From Paracandidimonas soli (GTDB taxonomy: Bacteria > Pseudomonadota > Gammaproteobacteria > Burkholderiales > Burkholderiaceae_B), in NCBI RefSeq assembly GCF_004342005.1, contig NZ_SMBX01000002.1:186001-250000 (forward strand): a DNA stretch of 64,000 nucleotides, in the 5' to 3' direction. The translations under genes and the position numbers were made by a program. Of the stretch, positions 9,341 to 19,666 are shown piece after piece. Within the stretch, counting starts at the first letter, position 1; each line of letters begins with the position of its first letter. Below the pieces are notes generated by a model, which searched no databases, was not told where the DNA came from, and worked only from the letters and a program-made list of their open reading frames with translations.

Positions 9341-10681
9341 TCAGTACACGCCTTGCTGCAGCATGGCGTCGGCTACCTTCACGAAAGCGGCGATGTTGGC
9401 GCCGGCGACATAGTTGACGTGGCCGCCTTCTGTGCCATAGTCCACGCAATTCTGGTGAATGCTGCGCATGATGGCATGAAGCTTGCTGTCGACCTGCTCC
9501 GAAGTCCAGGCCAGGCGCTGCGAGTTCTGGCACATTTCCAGTCCGGAAACGGCGACTCCGCCTGCATTGCTGGCTTTGCCCGGCGCATACAGGATGCCGG
9601 CCTCGTGGAAGGCGTCGACGGCGTCCAGCGACGTAGGCATGTTGGCGCCTTCGGCGACGCAGCGCACGCCATTGGCCAGCAGCGCTTTCGCATCTTCCAG
9701 TTCCAGCTCGTTCTGCGTCGCGCAGGGCAGGGCGACGTCGACCGGGACATTCCAGGGACGCTTGCCGACGTGGTATTCCAGGCCGAATTCCTTGGCGTAG
9801 ACTTCGATGCGCTCCCGACGGACATTGCGGATTTCCAGCAGCGCGGCCAGTTTTTCCGGAGTGAAGCCGGCTTTGTCGTAGACGAAGCCTTGCGAGTCGG
9901 AAACCGTGACCACTTTGGCGCCCAGGTGCAGGCACTTCTCGATGGCGTATTGAGCAACGTTGCCGGAACCCGAGATGGAGACCGTCAGGCCATCGATGGA
10001 CTGGCCAACGTGCTTGAGCATCTCTTCGGCGAAGTAGACAGTACCGTAGCCTGTGGCTTCCGGGCGGATCAGGCTGCCGCCGAAGCTGGGACCCTTGCCG
10101 GTGAACGTGCAGGCCGTGGAATTGGTCAGCTTCTTCATCATGCCGGCCATGAAGCCGACTTCACGCCCGCCCACGCCGATATCGCCCGCTGGGACGTCGG
10201 TGTCGGGACCAAGGTGGCGATGGAGTTCCAGGATGAGCGCCTGGCAGAAGCGCATGACTTCCGCGTCGGACTTGCCTTTGGGGTCGAAATCGGAGCCGCC
10301 TTTGGCGCCGCCCATGGGGAGCGTGGTGAGGGCGTTCTTGAAAGTCTGCTCGAAGGCGAGGAACTTAAGGATGGAGAGATTCACCGAGGGGTGAAAGCGC
10401 ATGCCGCCCTTGTAGGGACCGATGGCGGAGCTTTGCTGGATGCGGAAGCCGCGGTTGACCTGTATCTGGCCCTTGTCGTCCATCCAGGAAATGCGGAACT
10501 GGATGACGCGCTCTGGTTCCACCAGGCGTTGAAGCAATCCCTGTTCCGCGTATTTCGGGTTGCGCTCTATGAAGGGCCACAAGCTGTGCATGACTTCTTC
10601 CACAGCTTGCATGAATTCGGGCTGATGCGGATCCCGGCGCCGGACTTGTTCTAGAAAATACTCAATTGTCGGTAGTGTCAT
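9341..10681 (-). CDS. gdhA: NADP-specific glutamate dehydrogenase
   Basis: Hexameric GdhA interconverts 2-oxoglutarate plus ammonium and glutamate using NADP(H). The 446-residue product matches the bacterial type closely from MTLPTIEYFLEQVRRRD onward. It shows the substrate-binding PYKGGMRFHPSVN, the catalytic-lysine region LPMGGAKGGSDFDPKGK, DIGVGGREVGFM, and the nucleotide-binding SGSGNVAQYAI. A GTG 24 bases upstream (10705) is possible, but the ATG matches the known N terminus and length. It lies about 45 bp downstream of rho on the same strand, so read-through from rho is possible, and it ends at a terminator. Confidence 0.95.
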   Translation of the reverse strand: MTLPTIEYFLEQVRRRDPHQPEFMQAVEEVMHSLWPFIERNPKYAEQGLLQRLVEPERVIQFRISWMDDKGQIQVNRGFRIQQSSAIGPYKGGMRFHPSVNLSILKFLAFEQTFKNALTTLPMGGAKGGSDFDPKGKSDAEVMRFCQALILELHRHLGPDTDVPAGDIGVGGREVGFMAGMMKKLTNSTACTFTGKGPSFGGSLIRPEATGYGTVYFAEEMLKHVGQSIDGLTVSISGSGNVAQYAIEKCLHLGAKVVTVSDSQGFVYDKAGFTPEKLAALLEIRNVRRERIEVYAKEFGLEYHVGKRPWNVPVDVALPCATQNELELEDAKALLANGVRCVAEGANMPTSLDAVDAFHEAGILYAPGKASNAGGVAVSGLEMCQNSQRLAWTSEQVDSKLHAIMRSIHQNCVDYGTEGGHVNYVAGANIAAFVKVADAMLQQGVY

Positions 10682-10727
10682 CAAATCGTGCTCTAAATTG
10701 CGCACAGAGACGCGTGTCGTTGAAAGA

Positions 10728-11984
10728 TTATTTTTTCATCATGTCGAAGAACTCGGCATTGGTTTTTGTCGCCCGGATTTTGTCCAGGATGAATTCCATG
10801 GCTTCGATTTCGTCCATATCGTGTATGAACTTGCGGAGCACCCAGACTTTTTGTAGAAGGTCTGGCTGTATCAGCAACTCTTCGCGGCGTGTGCCGGATT
10901 TGTTCAGATTGATGGCAGGGTAGACGCGCTTTTCGGCCAGACGGCGTTCGAGGTGGACCTCGGAGTTGCCCGTACCCTTGAACTCTTCGTAGATGACCTC
11001 GTCCATGCGGCTGCCAGTTTCGATCAGGGCTGTGCCGATAATGGTCAGCGAACCGCCTTCCTCGATGTTGCGCGCGGCCCCGAAGAAGCGCTTGGGGCGC
11101 TGCAGAGCGTTGGCGTCGACGCCGCCGGTCAACACCTTGCCCGATGCGGGAACGACGGTGTTGTAGGCGCGGGCCAGGCGGGTGATGGAGTCGAGCAGGA
11201 TGACGACGTCTTTCTTGAGCTCGACCAGGCGCTTGGCCTTTTCGATGACCATCTCGGCAACCTGGACGTGGCGCGTGGCGGGTTCGTCGAAGGTGGAGGC
11301 CACGACTTCGCCGCGCACCGTGCGCTGCATTTCGGTGACTTCTTCGGGGCGCTCGTCCACCAGCAGGACGATCATGACGGCGTCGGGATAGTTGGTGGTG
11401 ATGGCATGTGCAATATGCTGCATCATCACGGTCTTGCCGGACTTGGGACTGGCTACGATCAGGGCGCGCTGGCCTTTGCCCAGCGGGGCAAAGATGTCTA
11501 GGATGCGGCCGGTGTAGTTTTCCTCGCTCTTGATGTCGCGCTCGAGTTTCATCGGGCGATCTGGATGCAGCGGCGTCAGGTTCTCGAACATCATGCGATG
11601 CTTGATGGCCTCGGGCTGCATGCCGTTGACCTTGTCGACCTTGACCAGGGCGAAATAGCGTTCTCCGTCCTTGGGCACGCGAACCTCGCCTTCGATGGAG
11701 TCGCCGGTATGCAGGTTGAAGCGCCGGATCTGCGAGGGCGAGATATAGATGTCGTCCGTGCTGGCCAGGTAGGATGTTTCAGGTGAGCGCAGGAAACCGA
11801 AGCCGTCGGGCAGCACCTCGAGGACCCCGTCGCCGAAAATCTGTTCTCCCTGCTTTGCCCGCCGCTTCATGATGGCGAACATTAGTTCCTGCTTGCGCAG
11901 GCGATTGGCATTGTCGATTTCCAGGGTCGCCGCCATTTCGAGCAGTTGCGAAACGTGCAGTGCTTTGAGTTCTGTAAGGTGCAT
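10728..11984 (-). CDS. rho: Transcription termination factor Rho
   Basis: Rho is a hexameric RNA-dependent ATPase helicase that ends transcription. The 418-residue protein matches E. coli Rho (419) in length. Seen in order: an N-terminal helical region, a cold-shock-like RNA-binding fold with [20 protein letters not shown] (about 60-79), the Walker A SPKSGKT (about 179-185), [23 protein letters not shown], and the R-loop [11 protein letters not shown]. It ends FDMMKK. It follows trxA on the same strand with about 190 bp between, the order commonly found in proteobacteria. Rho often autoregulates through such a leader, but no specific site is evident here. Confidence 0.98.
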   Translation of the reverse strand: MHLTELKALHVSQLLEMAATLEIDNANRLRKQELMFAIMKRRAKQGEQIFGDGVLEVLPDGFGFLRSPETSYLASTDDIYISPSQIRRFNLHTGDSIEGEVRVPKDGERYFALVKVDKVNGMQPEAIKHRMMFENLTPLHPDRPMKLERDIKSEENYTGRILDIFAPLGKGQRALIVASPKSGKTVMMQHIAHAITTNYPDAVMIVLLVDERPEEVTEMQRTVRGEVVASTFDEPATRHVQVAEMVIEKAKRLVELKKDVVILLDSITRLARAYNTVVPASGKVLTGGVDANALQRPKRFFGAARNIEEGGSLTIIGTALIETGSRMDEVIYEEFKGTGNSEVHLERRLAEKRVYPAINLNKSGTRREELLIQPDLLQKVWVLRKFIHDMDEIEAMEFILDKIRATKTNAEFFDMMKK

Positions 11985-12174
11985 GAGAAAGAAAGAGGAA
12001 TCGGATAAAAATGGCGGTCCCGGACGGGAATCCGCGCGCTTGCAAACGAAGGTTTATAGGTATTTTGGGAAACTTCAGCGTGACAGATGGCGACGCATCA
12101 AGCCGATACCGGGCAGAGGAGTGATTTGCCCGGGTCAGGGGAGGCAGGCCGGTTGGCGGCCCGCATGTCCGGTA

Positions 12175-12501
12175 TTACAGCGATTCTTCCAGGAAAGCAT
12201 TGAGTTGGGCGCGGGACAGCGCACCGACCTTGGTGGCGGCAACCTGACCATTCTTGAACAGCATCAGGGTAGGGATGCCACGAACCTGGAATTTTGCTGC
12301 GGTATCGGGGTTTTCGTCGACATTCAGCTTCGCAATAGTAACACGGCCCTGGTGTTCGGCGGCGGCTGCATCGAGAAGAGGGGCAATCATTTTGCAGGGG
12401 CCGCACCAGGCTGCCCAGTAGTCGACCAGCACGGGGCCTTCGGCTTTGAGTACGTCGGCTTCGAAACTGGTATCGGTAACGTGTTTGATGAGGTCGCTCA
12501 T
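12175..12501 (-). CDS. trxA: Thioredoxin
   Basis: Cytosolic dithiol-disulfide reductant of 108 residues, the E. coli TrxA length. The active site WCGPC is at residues 32-36, with the cis-proline segment RGIPTLMLF and the conserved buried Asp in VLVDYWA. It is the first gene before rho on the minus strand and is divergent from parE across a roughly 290-bp gap that must contain both promoters. Confidence 0.98.
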   Translation of the reverse strand: MSDLIKHVTDTSFEADVLKAEGPVLVDYWAAWCGPCKMIAPLLDAAAAEHQGRVTIAKLNVDENPDTAAKFQVRGIPTLMLFKNGQVAATKVGALSRAQLNAFLEESL

Positions 12502-12518
12502 GGTTTTGTCGCTAAAGA

Positions 12519-12543
12519 AAAGACTGTAGACGTAAAGACTGTA
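12519..12543. repeat. Short direct repeat in the trxA leader
   Basis: The decamer AAAGACTGTA occurs at 12519-12528 and again at 12534-12543, 15 bp apart, immediately upstream of the trxA start (TACAGTCTTT twice on the trxA strand). It could be a regulatory site or a chance duplication. The function is unknown. Confidence 0.4.
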
Positions 12544-12789
12544 TCAGAAGGACTATACGGGAAATTCCATCCCGCGTAAAACGAGCTGCGGTCGTATGGC
12601 CCGCCGTCTTGTTGCCCGTAGCCCACAAACTGCGCCCCATCGGCGTCCGTCCGGAGCACAGGCCATGCCCGTTGCGGTTTTCGCCGGTATCGGACGGCGA
12701 TTGTGTCAAGGATTGTCCGGGCGTTTTTCCCCTGACTTGCCTTACTACGTAAAATAGGCGTTTTCCGAAATATTGGCAGTGGAGCAAAA

Positions 12790-14751
12790 TTGACTAGTTC
12801 CCGGTATGACGAAGCATCCATCCAGGTGCTCAAAGGACTGGAGCCGGTGCGCCAGCGCCCCGGCATGTATACACGCACGGACAACCCCCTGCACATCGTG
12901 CAGGAGGTCATCGACAACGCCGCCGACGAGGCGCTGGCGGGATCCAGCAAGAATATTGCCGTTACCCTGCATGCCGACGGCAGCGTCAGCGTGGAAGACG
13001 ACGGACGCGGCATTCCGGTGGGCAAGCACCCCGAAGAGCAGGTGCCCGTGGTCGAGCTGGTGTACACCCGACTGCACGCGGGCGGCAAGTTCGACAAGAA
13101 ATCCCAGGGAGCCTATGCCTTTTCGGGCGGGCTGCACGGGGTGGGCGTATCGGTGACCAATGCGCTGTCGACCCGGCTCGAGGTCAGGGTCTGGCGCGAC
13201 GGCCATGCGCACGACATCGTGTTCGAAAACGGAAATCTGGCGCAGCCGCTGACGGTGGCCGAGCCCGTGGGCAAGCGCAAGACGGGAACGCGCGTGCGCG
13301 CTTGGCCGGATCCCAAATACTTCGACAGCGGCGTGGTGCCGGTGGCGGAATTGGCCCACTCCCTGCGCAGCAAGGCGGTCCTGCTCAGCGGCGTGCAGGT
13401 GTCGCTGACCATCGAAAAGACCGGCGAAGTGCGCCAGTGGCGCTATGACGACGGTCTGCGCGGCTATCTGACCGAGGCGCTGGGAGAAACCGAGACCATC
13501 GTGCCCCTGTTCGAAGGCCAGCAGTTCGCGGGCGCCGACGACGACAGTTTCGCCCAGGGCGAAGGCGCCCAATGGGTGGTGGCCTGGACGCAGGAAGGCG
13601 CGGTGGTGCGCGAGTCCTACGTCAATCTGATTCCGACCAGCAACGGCGGCACGCACGAGGCGGGGCTGCGCGACGGCCTGTTCAATGCCGTGCGCTCGTT
13701 CGCCGAGCTGCACAGCCTGATTCCCAAAGGGGTCAAGCTGTTGCCGGAAGACGTGTTCGCGCGCGCCAGTTTCGTGCTGTCGGCCAAGGTGCTGGATCCG
13801 CAGTTCCAGGGGCAGATCAAGGAAAAGCTGAACAGCCGCGACGCCGTGCGCCTGGTGGGCGGTTTCGTCAAGAACGCGCTGGATCTGTGGTTGCACGGCA
13901 ATGTCGAGTACGGCCGCAAGCTGGCGGAAAGCGCCATCAAGCAGGCTCAGGCCCGGGCCAAGTCGGCGCAGAAGGTCGAAAAGCGCAAGAGTTCCGGCGT
14001 CGCCGTGCTGCCGGGCAAGCTGACCGACTGCGAGTCCAGCGATGTCTCACGCACCGAGGTGTTCCTGGTCGAGGGGGATTCCGCCGGCGGTTCGGCCAAG
14101 ATGGGACGGGACAAGGAATTCCAGGCGGTGCTTCCGCTGCGCGGCAAGGTGCTGAACTCCTGGGAAGTCGACCGCGACCGTCTGTTCGCGAACAATGAAA
14201 TCCACGACATCGCTGTCGCCATCGGCGTGGATCCGCATGCGCCCGGCCAGACGCCGGATCTTTCCGGCCTGCGCTACGGGCGCATCTGCATCCTGTCGGA
14301 TGCGGACGTCGACGGTTCGCATATCCAGGTACTGCTGTTGACGCTGTTTTTCCGGCATTTCCCGGCGCTGATCGAGGCGGGCCACGTCTATGTCGCCAGG
14401 CCGCCATTGTTCAGGCTGGACGTGCCTGCGCAGGGCAAACGTCCGGCGCGCAAGATCTACTGCCTGGACCAGGGCGAGCTGGAGGCCGCGCAGGAAAAGC
14501 TGCGCAACGAAGGCGTCAAGGAGTCCGCCTGGAGCATCAGCCGCTTCAAGGGTCTGGGGGAAATGAGCGCCGAGCAGCTCTGGGACACCACCATGAATCC
14601 GGACACGCGCAGACTGCTGCCCGTGCGCTTCGGAGACCTGGGGGCGGAGGCCACGCAGACCATGTTCAATATGCTGATGGGCAAGGGCGAGTCCCAGCAG
14701 CGCCGCCAGTGGCTGGAAGACAAGGGAGATCTTGCCGAGCTGGATGTCTGA
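12790..14751 (+). CDS. parE: DNA topoisomerase IV subunit B
   Basis: ParE is the ATPase subunit of topoisomerase IV, which decatenates daughter chromosomes. The 653-residue protein has the GHKL ATPase motifs (EVIDNAADEA, DDGRGIPVG, SGGLHGVGVSVTNAL) and the C-terminal TOPRIM motifs (VEGDSAGGSAKMGRD and DADVDGSHIQVLLL). The start is TTG, read as MTSSRYDEASIQVLKGLEPV, which matches the usual ParE N terminus. A GGAG sits 6 bases upstream (12781-12784), and no ATG precedes the conserved region. The partner parC follows 114 bp later on the same strand. Confidence 0.97.
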   Translation: MTSSRYDEASIQVLKGLEPVRQRPGMYTRTDNPLHIVQEVIDNAADEALAGSSKNIAVTLHADGSVSVEDDGRGIPVGKHPEEQVPVVELVYTRLHAGGKFDKKSQGAYAFSGGLHGVGVSVTNALSTRLEVRVWRDGHAHDIVFENGNLAQPLTVAEPVGKRKTGTRVRAWPDPKYFDSGVVPVAELAHSLRSKAVLLSGVQVSLTIEKTGEVRQWRYDDGLRGYLTEALGETETIVPLFEGQQFAGADDDSFAQGEGAQWVVAWTQEGAVVRESYVNLIPTSNGGTHEAGLRDGLFNAVRSFAELHSLIPKGVKLLPEDVFARASFVLSAKVLDPQFQGQIKEKLNSRDAVRLVGGFVKNALDLWLHGNVEYGRKLAESAIKQAQARAKSAQKVEKRKSSGVAVLPGKLTDCESSDVSRTEVFLVEGDSAGGSAKMGRDKEFQAVLPLRGKVLNSWEVDRDRLFANNEIHDIAVAIGVDPHAPGQTPDLSGLRYGRICILSDADVDGSHIQVLLLTLFFRHFPALIEAGHVYVARPPLFRLDVPAQGKRPARKIYCLDQGELEAAQEKLRNEGVKESAWSISRFKGLGEMSAEQLWDTTMNPDTRRLLPVRFGDLGAEATQTMFNMLMGKGESQQRRQWLEDKGDLAELDV

Positions 14752-14865
14752 GTTCCGTAAATACTCCCCGTACGCAGCCGGCCTCCACGGCCGGATGAGC
14801 GACGGGAGACGCGGGGCAGGCGCGGGCAGGCCATTTCCCTCCAGTGCCATGAAGGCACGAAACGA

Positions 14866-17208
14866 ATGACACGGGTTTCAATGGATACTACACAAGCAGG
14901 ACTTTTCGATCAGCAGCCCTCCGACGGCGAGGAACACATCACACTCGGGCTGTACGCAGAGCAGGCCTATCTGGACTATGCCGTGTCCGTGGTCAAGGGG
15001 CGCGCGCTGCCCGACGTGACCGACGGGCAGAAGCCGGTGCAGCGTCGCATCCTCTATGCCATGCAGGCCATGGGCCTGGGTCCGGGAGCCAAGCCGGTCA
15101 AGTCGGCGCGGGTGGTCGGCGACGTGCTGGGCAAGTATCATCCGCACGGCGACCAGGCGGCCTACGACGCCATGGTGCGCATGGCGCAGGACTTCACGCT
15201 GCGCTATCCCCTCATCGACGGCCACGGCAACTTCGGCTCGCGCGACGGCGACAATGCCGCCGCCATGCGCTATACCGAGGCCAGGCTGACGCCGTTCTCG
15301 CGCCTGCTGCTCGATGAACTGGACGAGGGCACGGTCGATTTCACGCCGAATTACGACGGCAGCCAGAAGGAGCCATTGCTGCTGCCCGCGCGCCTGCCGG
15401 TCATGCTGCTCAATGGCGCTTCCGGCATCGCGGTGGGCATGGCGACCGAGATCCCGTCGCATAACCTTCGTGAGGTGGCCAGCGCCTGCGTGGCCCTGAT
15501 CCGCAATCCCAAGCTGGATGATGCGGCGCTGCACGACATCATTCCCGGACCGGATTTCGCCGGCGGCGGGCAGATCATTTCCCAGCCTGCCGACATCGCC
15601 GCCATCTACGAAAGCGGCAGGGGCTCCATCAAGGCGCGCGCGCGCTGGGTGTTCGAGGAAATGGCGCGCGGCCAGTGGCAACTGGTCATCCACGAACTGC
15701 CGCCGGGCGTGTCCGCGCAGAAGATCCTGGAGGAAATCGAGGATCGCACCAACCCCAAGCCGCGGCAGGGCAAGAAGACGCTGACGAACGAGCAGACGCA
15801 GACGCGCGCGCTGCTGCTGGGCCTGCTGGACGCCGTGCGCGACGAATCCGGCAAGCAGGCTCCGGTGCGCCTGGTATTCGAGCCCAAGAGCAGCCGCATC
15901 AACCGCGACGAGTTCGTCAATACGCTGCTGGCGCAGACCAGCATGGAAACCAATGTCTCCGTCAACTTGGTCTGCATCGGCACGGACGGGCGCCCGCGCC
16001 AGCGCGGGCTGCGCAACGTCCTGACGGAATGGCTGGAGTTCCGCGCGCGTACGCTGACGCGGCGCACGCAGTTCCGCCTGGACAAGGTCACGGACCGCAT
16101 CCACGTGCTGGAAGGCCGCATGGTGGTCTACCTGAATGTGGACGAGGTCATCCAGACGATCCGCGAATCGGACGAGCCCAGGCCCGCCCTGATGGAGCGC
16201 TTCGATCTGTCGGAGCGTCAGGCCGAGGACATCCTGGAAATGCGCCTGCGCCAGCTGGCGCGGCTGGAAGGCTTCCGCATCGAGAAAGAACTGGAGAACC
16301 AGCGCAAGGAACAGGCCGAGCTGCAGGAACTGCTGGACAACCCGCAGGCTTTCCGCCGGCTGATGATCCGCGAGATCGAATCGGATGCCAAGCAGTACGG
16401 CGACGACCGCCGCACCCTGATAGAGGCGGCCGAGCGCGCCGTGCTGGAAACGAAGGTCGTCGACGAGCCGGTCACGGTCATCATCTCCCAGAAGGGCTGG
16501 CTGAGGTCTCGCCAGGGGCATGGCCACGATGCTTCGCTCTTCAGCTTCAAGGCAGGGGACTCGCTGTATGATGCCATCGAGTGCCGCAGCACGGACGAGT
16601 TGATCGCCATTGCCAGCAACGGCCGCGTGCATACCGTGGCGGTGGCGAACCTGCCTTCGGCCAGGGGGGACGGCCAGCCGGTGACGTCGATGATCGAGCT
16701 GGAGCCGGGCGCGCGCGTTGTGCACATGGTGGCGGGCTTGCAGGAACAGCGCTATCTGCTGGGCGTGCAGCAGGGCTACGGCTTCATCGCCAGGGTGAAG
16801 GACATGAGCACGCGGCAGAAGGCGGGCAAGCAGTTCTTCAACCTGTCTGACGGCGACAAGCTGCTCAAGCCGGCGGCGGTCCGCGAGGACGATACGCATC
16901 TTGCCATGGTGAGCAAAAAGGGCAAGATGCTCGTCATCGGCATGGACGAGGTCAAGCAACTGGCTTCCGGCGGCAAGGGAACCATACTCATGGGCCTGGA
17001 CGATGACGACCGGCTGTCGCAATGGATACCTATCGGTGCGCAGGGCCTGCGAGCCGAAGGTATCTACCGCAACAAGGAAACCGTCCAGGAGCTTGCGCTG
17101 GAGGATCTGTCCGAATATACCGGCAAGCGGGCCAGGAAGGGCAAAGTGCTGTCGCTGAAGATCAAGCAGCCCGTGCTTGGCGCCGTGCGCCAGTCCGGAC
17201 AGTCCTGA
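14866..17208 (+). CDS. parC: DNA topoisomerase IV subunit A
   Basis: ParC is the DNA cleavage subunit of topoisomerase IV. The 780-residue protein has the breakage-reunion domain with [11 protein letters not shown], the quinolone-resistance region [13 protein letters not shown] (about residues 92-104), and the catalytic tyrosine in [11 protein letters not shown] (about Y136). A shortened beta-pinwheel C-terminal domain typical of ParC follows. An internal ATG 15 bases downstream ([11 protein letters not shown]) is an alternative start. At the position of E. coli Ser80 the residue is glutamine, and the residue four further on is aspartate. It is encoded just after parE and was probably co-transcribed with it. 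Confidence 0.97.
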   Translation: MTRVSMDTTQAGLFDQQPSDGEEHITLGLYAEQAYLDYAVSVVKGRALPDVTDGQKPVQRRILYAMQAMGLGPGAKPVKSARVVGDVLGKYHPHGDQAAYDAMVRMAQDFTLRYPLIDGHGNFGSRDGDNAAAMRYTEARLTPFSRLLLDELDEGTVDFTPNYDGSQKEPLLLPARLPVMLLNGASGIAVGMATEIPSHNLREVASACVALIRNPKLDDAALHDIIPGPDFAGGGQIISQPADIAAIYESGRGSIKARARWVFEEMARGQWQLVIHELPPGVSAQKILEEIEDRTNPKPRQGKKTLTNEQTQTRALLLGLLDAVRDESGKQAPVRLVFEPKSSRINRDEFVNTLLAQTSMETNVSVNLVCIGTDGRPRQRGLRNVLTEWLEFRARTLTRRTQFRLDKVTDRIHVLEGRMVVYLNVDEVIQTIRESDEPRPALMERFDLSERQAEDILEMRLRQLARLEGFRIEKELENQRKEQAELQELLDNPQAFRRLMIREIESDAKQYGDDRRTLIEAAERAVLETKVVDEPVTVIISQKGWLRSRQGHGHDASLFSFKAGDSLYDAIECRSTDELIAIASNGRVHTVAVANLPSARGDGQPVTSMIELEPGARVVHMVAGLQEQRYLLGVQQGYGFIARVKDMSTRQKAGKQFFNLSDGDKLLKPAAVREDDTHLAMVSKKGKMLVIGMDEVKQLASGGKGTILMGLDDDDRLSQWIPIGAQGLRAEGIYRNKETVQELALEDLSEYTGKRARKGKVLSLKIKQPVLGAVRQSGQS

Positions 17209-17266
17209 GGCGGGATCATGGCCTGCCGCGGCGGGCCGTCACCATTACCTATTTGAAAAGAATGTC

Positions 17267-18301
17267 ATGAGTTTCAAAGTCAAGATAGAGCCCAGCCAGC
17301 TGGAATTCACGGTCGAGCCGGGGCAGACGGTACTGGACGGCGCCATCGCCGCCGACATCATCCTGCCGTACAGTTGCAGGGATGGCGCGTGCTCCACCTG
17401 CAAGGGCAAGGTGGTGTCGGGGCAGGTCGAGGCCGGCGCCGCGCCGGCGAAGATCCTGTCCGAGGAGGACCTTGCCGAAGGCTATACCTTGTTCTGCCAG
17501 GCCAGGCCCTGTTCCGATCTGGTGATCGAGTCGCACCAGGTGCGGCTGGCGACGGATATCCAGGTGCGCAAGATGCCCGCGCGCGTCATGGAACTGAACC
17601 GCCTGGCCGACGACGTCATGCAGATCATGGTGCAACTGCCGCCGTCCGAGCCGTTTCGCTACTACGCGGGGCAGTACATCGAATTCATTCTCAAGGACGG
17701 CAGCCGGCGCAGCTATTCCATGGCCAATCCGCCCAGGGACAACAACCTGGTCGAACTGCATGTCCGCCACATGCCGGGCGGCGTGTTCACCGATCACGTG
17801 TTCGGCACCGGCGCAACGCAGATGAAGATCAGGGAAATCCTCAGGGTCGAAGGTCCGCTGGGGTCGTTCTTCCTGCGCGACAATATCGACAGGCCGATCA
17901 TATTCCTGGCCAGCGGCACGGGCTTCGCCCCGATCCAGGCCATCATCGAGCGGATGATGGAAAACGGCAGCACCCAGACGTGCGTGCTCTACTGGGGAGG
18001 GCGCAGGCCGCAAGACCTGTATCTGGACGAAAAAGCGAAGCAATGGGAGCAGGCGCTGCCGGGTTTCAGCTACGTTCCCGTGGTCTCCGACGCCTTGCCC
18101 GAGGACGGCTGGACGGGGCGTACGGGGTTCGTGCACCAAGCGGTCATGCAGGATATTCCGGACATGTCGGGATACCAGGTCTATGCCTGCGGCGCGCCGA
18201 TCGTCGTGGAAAGCGCAAGGCGGGAATTCGCCCGGCAGTGCAGTCTGCCCGATGAATTCTTCTTTGCAGATGCTTTCACTTCGCAAGCGGATACCGCCTG
18301 A
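17267..18301 (+). CDS. 2Fe-2S/FAD oxidoreductase, CDP-6-deoxy-delta-3,4-glucoseen reductase-like
   Basis: A 344-residue electron-transfer flavoprotein. A plant-type 2Fe-2S ferredoxin domain comes first (CRDGACSTCKG then LFCQARP, four cysteines, about residues 36-80). It is followed by a ferredoxin-NADP reductase-type FAD domain (RRSYSMANPP) and an NAD(P)-binding domain (LASGTGFAPIQAII). The domain order matches AscD-type reductases and many oxygenase reductases. In Alcaligenaceae this gene is usually labelled CDP-6-deoxy-hexulose reductase by similarity, but no sugar-nucleotide genes are near, so the true electron acceptor is unknown. The reading frame runs upstream to 17177; the ATG preceded by GAAAAG is chosen because the ferredoxin fold begins directly after it. 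Confidence 0.88.
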   Translation: MSFKVKIEPSQLEFTVEPGQTVLDGAIAADIILPYSCRDGACSTCKGKVVSGQVEAGAAPAKILSEEDLAEGYTLFCQARPCSDLVIESHQVRLATDIQVRKMPARVMELNRLADDVMQIMVQLPPSEPFRYYAGQYIEFILKDGSRRSYSMANPPRDNNLVELHVRHMPGGVFTDHVFGTGATQMKIREILRVEGPLGSFFLRDNIDRPIIFLASGTGFAPIQAIIERMMENGSTQTCVLYWGGRRPQDLYLDEKAKQWEQALPGFSYVPVVSDALPEDGWTGRTGFVHQAVMQDIPDMSGYQVYACGAPIVVESARREFARQCSLPDEFFFADAFTSQADTA

Positions 18302-18399
18302 TTCTGTCGTATCATGATGCGGCTGGCGCACCTGCTTGACGCACCCGATCGGCAGGCGTATTTTGCACAGGTTTTTCCCAATCAATAGAGGTCCGCGCA

Positions 18400-19653
18400 A
18401 TGAAAGTCGCCGTATTGGGCAGCGGTATTATCGGCATCTCCACGGCATGGTGGCTGCGACAGGCTGGCCATGATGTCGTGGTCATCGATCGCGAGCCCGG
18501 GCCCGCACAGGATACCAGCAGGGCCAACGGCAGCCAGATATCGGTGTCGTACGCCGAGCCCTGGGCCAATCCCCAGGCTCCCATGAGATTGCTGCGCTGG
18601 CTGTCGCGCAGCGATGCGCCGCTCAGGTTCAGGCTGCGCATGGATCCACGGCAATGGCTGTGGGGCCTGAGCTTTCTCAGGGAGTGCCTGCCGTCGCGCC
18701 TGGAACCCAATATCAGGGCCATGGTGCGCATGGCCGAGTACAGCCGGGGCACATTGCGGGAAATGCGCGCCGGCCTGGACATCGAATACAACGGCCTGCA
18801 GCGCGGCATCCTGAATTTCTACCGCGACCAGCGCGAATTCGAGGCGTCGCAGAAGGCGGCGGATGTCATGCGCGATTTCGGCGTGGACCGGCGCATCGTG
18901 TCCGCGGATGAGGTCGTGCGCATCGAGCCGGCGCTGGCGCATGCCGCCAAGCAGATCGTGGGCGGCGACTATACCGCCGACGATGAAAGCGGCGATTGCC
19001 ACGCCTTTGCCACGGCCCTGGCGGGCCTGGCCGAAAAAGCCGGCGTCGAATTCCGCTTTTCCACGCAGGTCAGCCGGTTTGCGGCCGCGGGGGGCGCCAT
19101 CGAGTCCGTCGAGGTTATTCAGCCGGACGGCCTTTACGGCCATATCAAGGCCGATTGCTACGTGGCTGCGATGGGCGTGCATACGCCGCGTTATGTCGGT
19201 CCGCTCGGCGTTTCCTGCCTGGTGTATCCCGCAAAAGGCTATTCGGCCACGTTCCGCATCAAGGACGAAGCGCAGGGGCCGTTCGTCAGCCTGACCGACA
19301 GCGAGCACAAGGTGGTGTATTCCAGGCTTGGCGATACCCTGCGCATGGCCGGCACGGCGGAACTCTCCGGCTATTCGCGCAGCCTGAATCCGGCGCGGTG
19401 CGCATCCATGGTGGCGCAGGCCCGGGGGCTGTTCCCGGATGCGCTCGATTTCGACGATGTGCGGTTCTGGAGCGGGCTGCGGCCGTCGACGCCATCCAAC
19501 GTGCCTCTCATTGGGCGCACGAAAATCTCCAATCTTTACCTGAATACGGGGCACGGCACGCTGGGATGGACCATGGGCGCAGGCTCGGGGCGTGCGCTTG
19601 CCGATATCATCTCGGGGAAAACGCCCGAACCGGAATTTCCTTTCCTTTCATAG
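18400..19653 (+). CDS. dadA: D-amino acid dehydrogenase small subunit family (DadA)
   Basis: FAD-dependent membrane-associated dehydrogenase that oxidatively deaminates D-amino acids, feeding electrons to quinone. The 417-residue protein opens with the dinucleotide fold VAVLGSGIIGISTAWWLRQAG, keeps DadA-type segments (ANGSQISVSYAEPWANP, and GLRPSTPSNVPLIGRT near the C terminus), and has the expected DadA length. It lies about 100 bp after the reductase, and the solute receptor downstream starts 14 bp after its stop, so the two are likely co-transcribed. No alanine racemase (DadX) is adjacent. Some DadA-like proteins act on other amines, so the substrate is not certain. Confidence 0.85.
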   Translation: MKVAVLGSGIIGISTAWWLRQAGHDVVVIDREPGPAQDTSRANGSQISVSYAEPWANPQAPMRLLRWLSRSDAPLRFRLRMDPRQWLWGLSFLRECLPSRLEPNIRAMVRMAEYSRGTLREMRAGLDIEYNGLQRGILNFYRDQREFEASQKAADVMRDFGVDRRIVSADEVVRIEPALAHAAKQIVGGDYTADDESGDCHAFATALAGLAEKAGVEFRFSTQVSRFAAAGGAIESVEVIQPDGLYGHIKADCYVAAMGVHTPRYVGPLGVSCLVYPAKGYSATFRIKDEAQGPFVSLTDSEHKVVYSRLGDTLRMAGTAELSGYSRSLNPARCASMVAQARGLFPDALDFDDVRFWSGLRPSTPSNVPLIGRTKISNLYLNTGHGTLGWTMGAGSGRALADIISGKTPEPEFPFLS

Positions 19654-19666
19654 GTTGAAGCACTTC

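Noticed and set aside
8582-10654. A 690-codon open frame across yhdP and gdhA
   Set aside because: It overlaps two well-supported genes in other frames and has an Arg/Gly-rich shadow composition.
14878-17022. A 714-codon open frame opposite parC
   Set aside because: Antisense shadow of parC; low-complexity Arg/His/Gln-rich translation with no family features.
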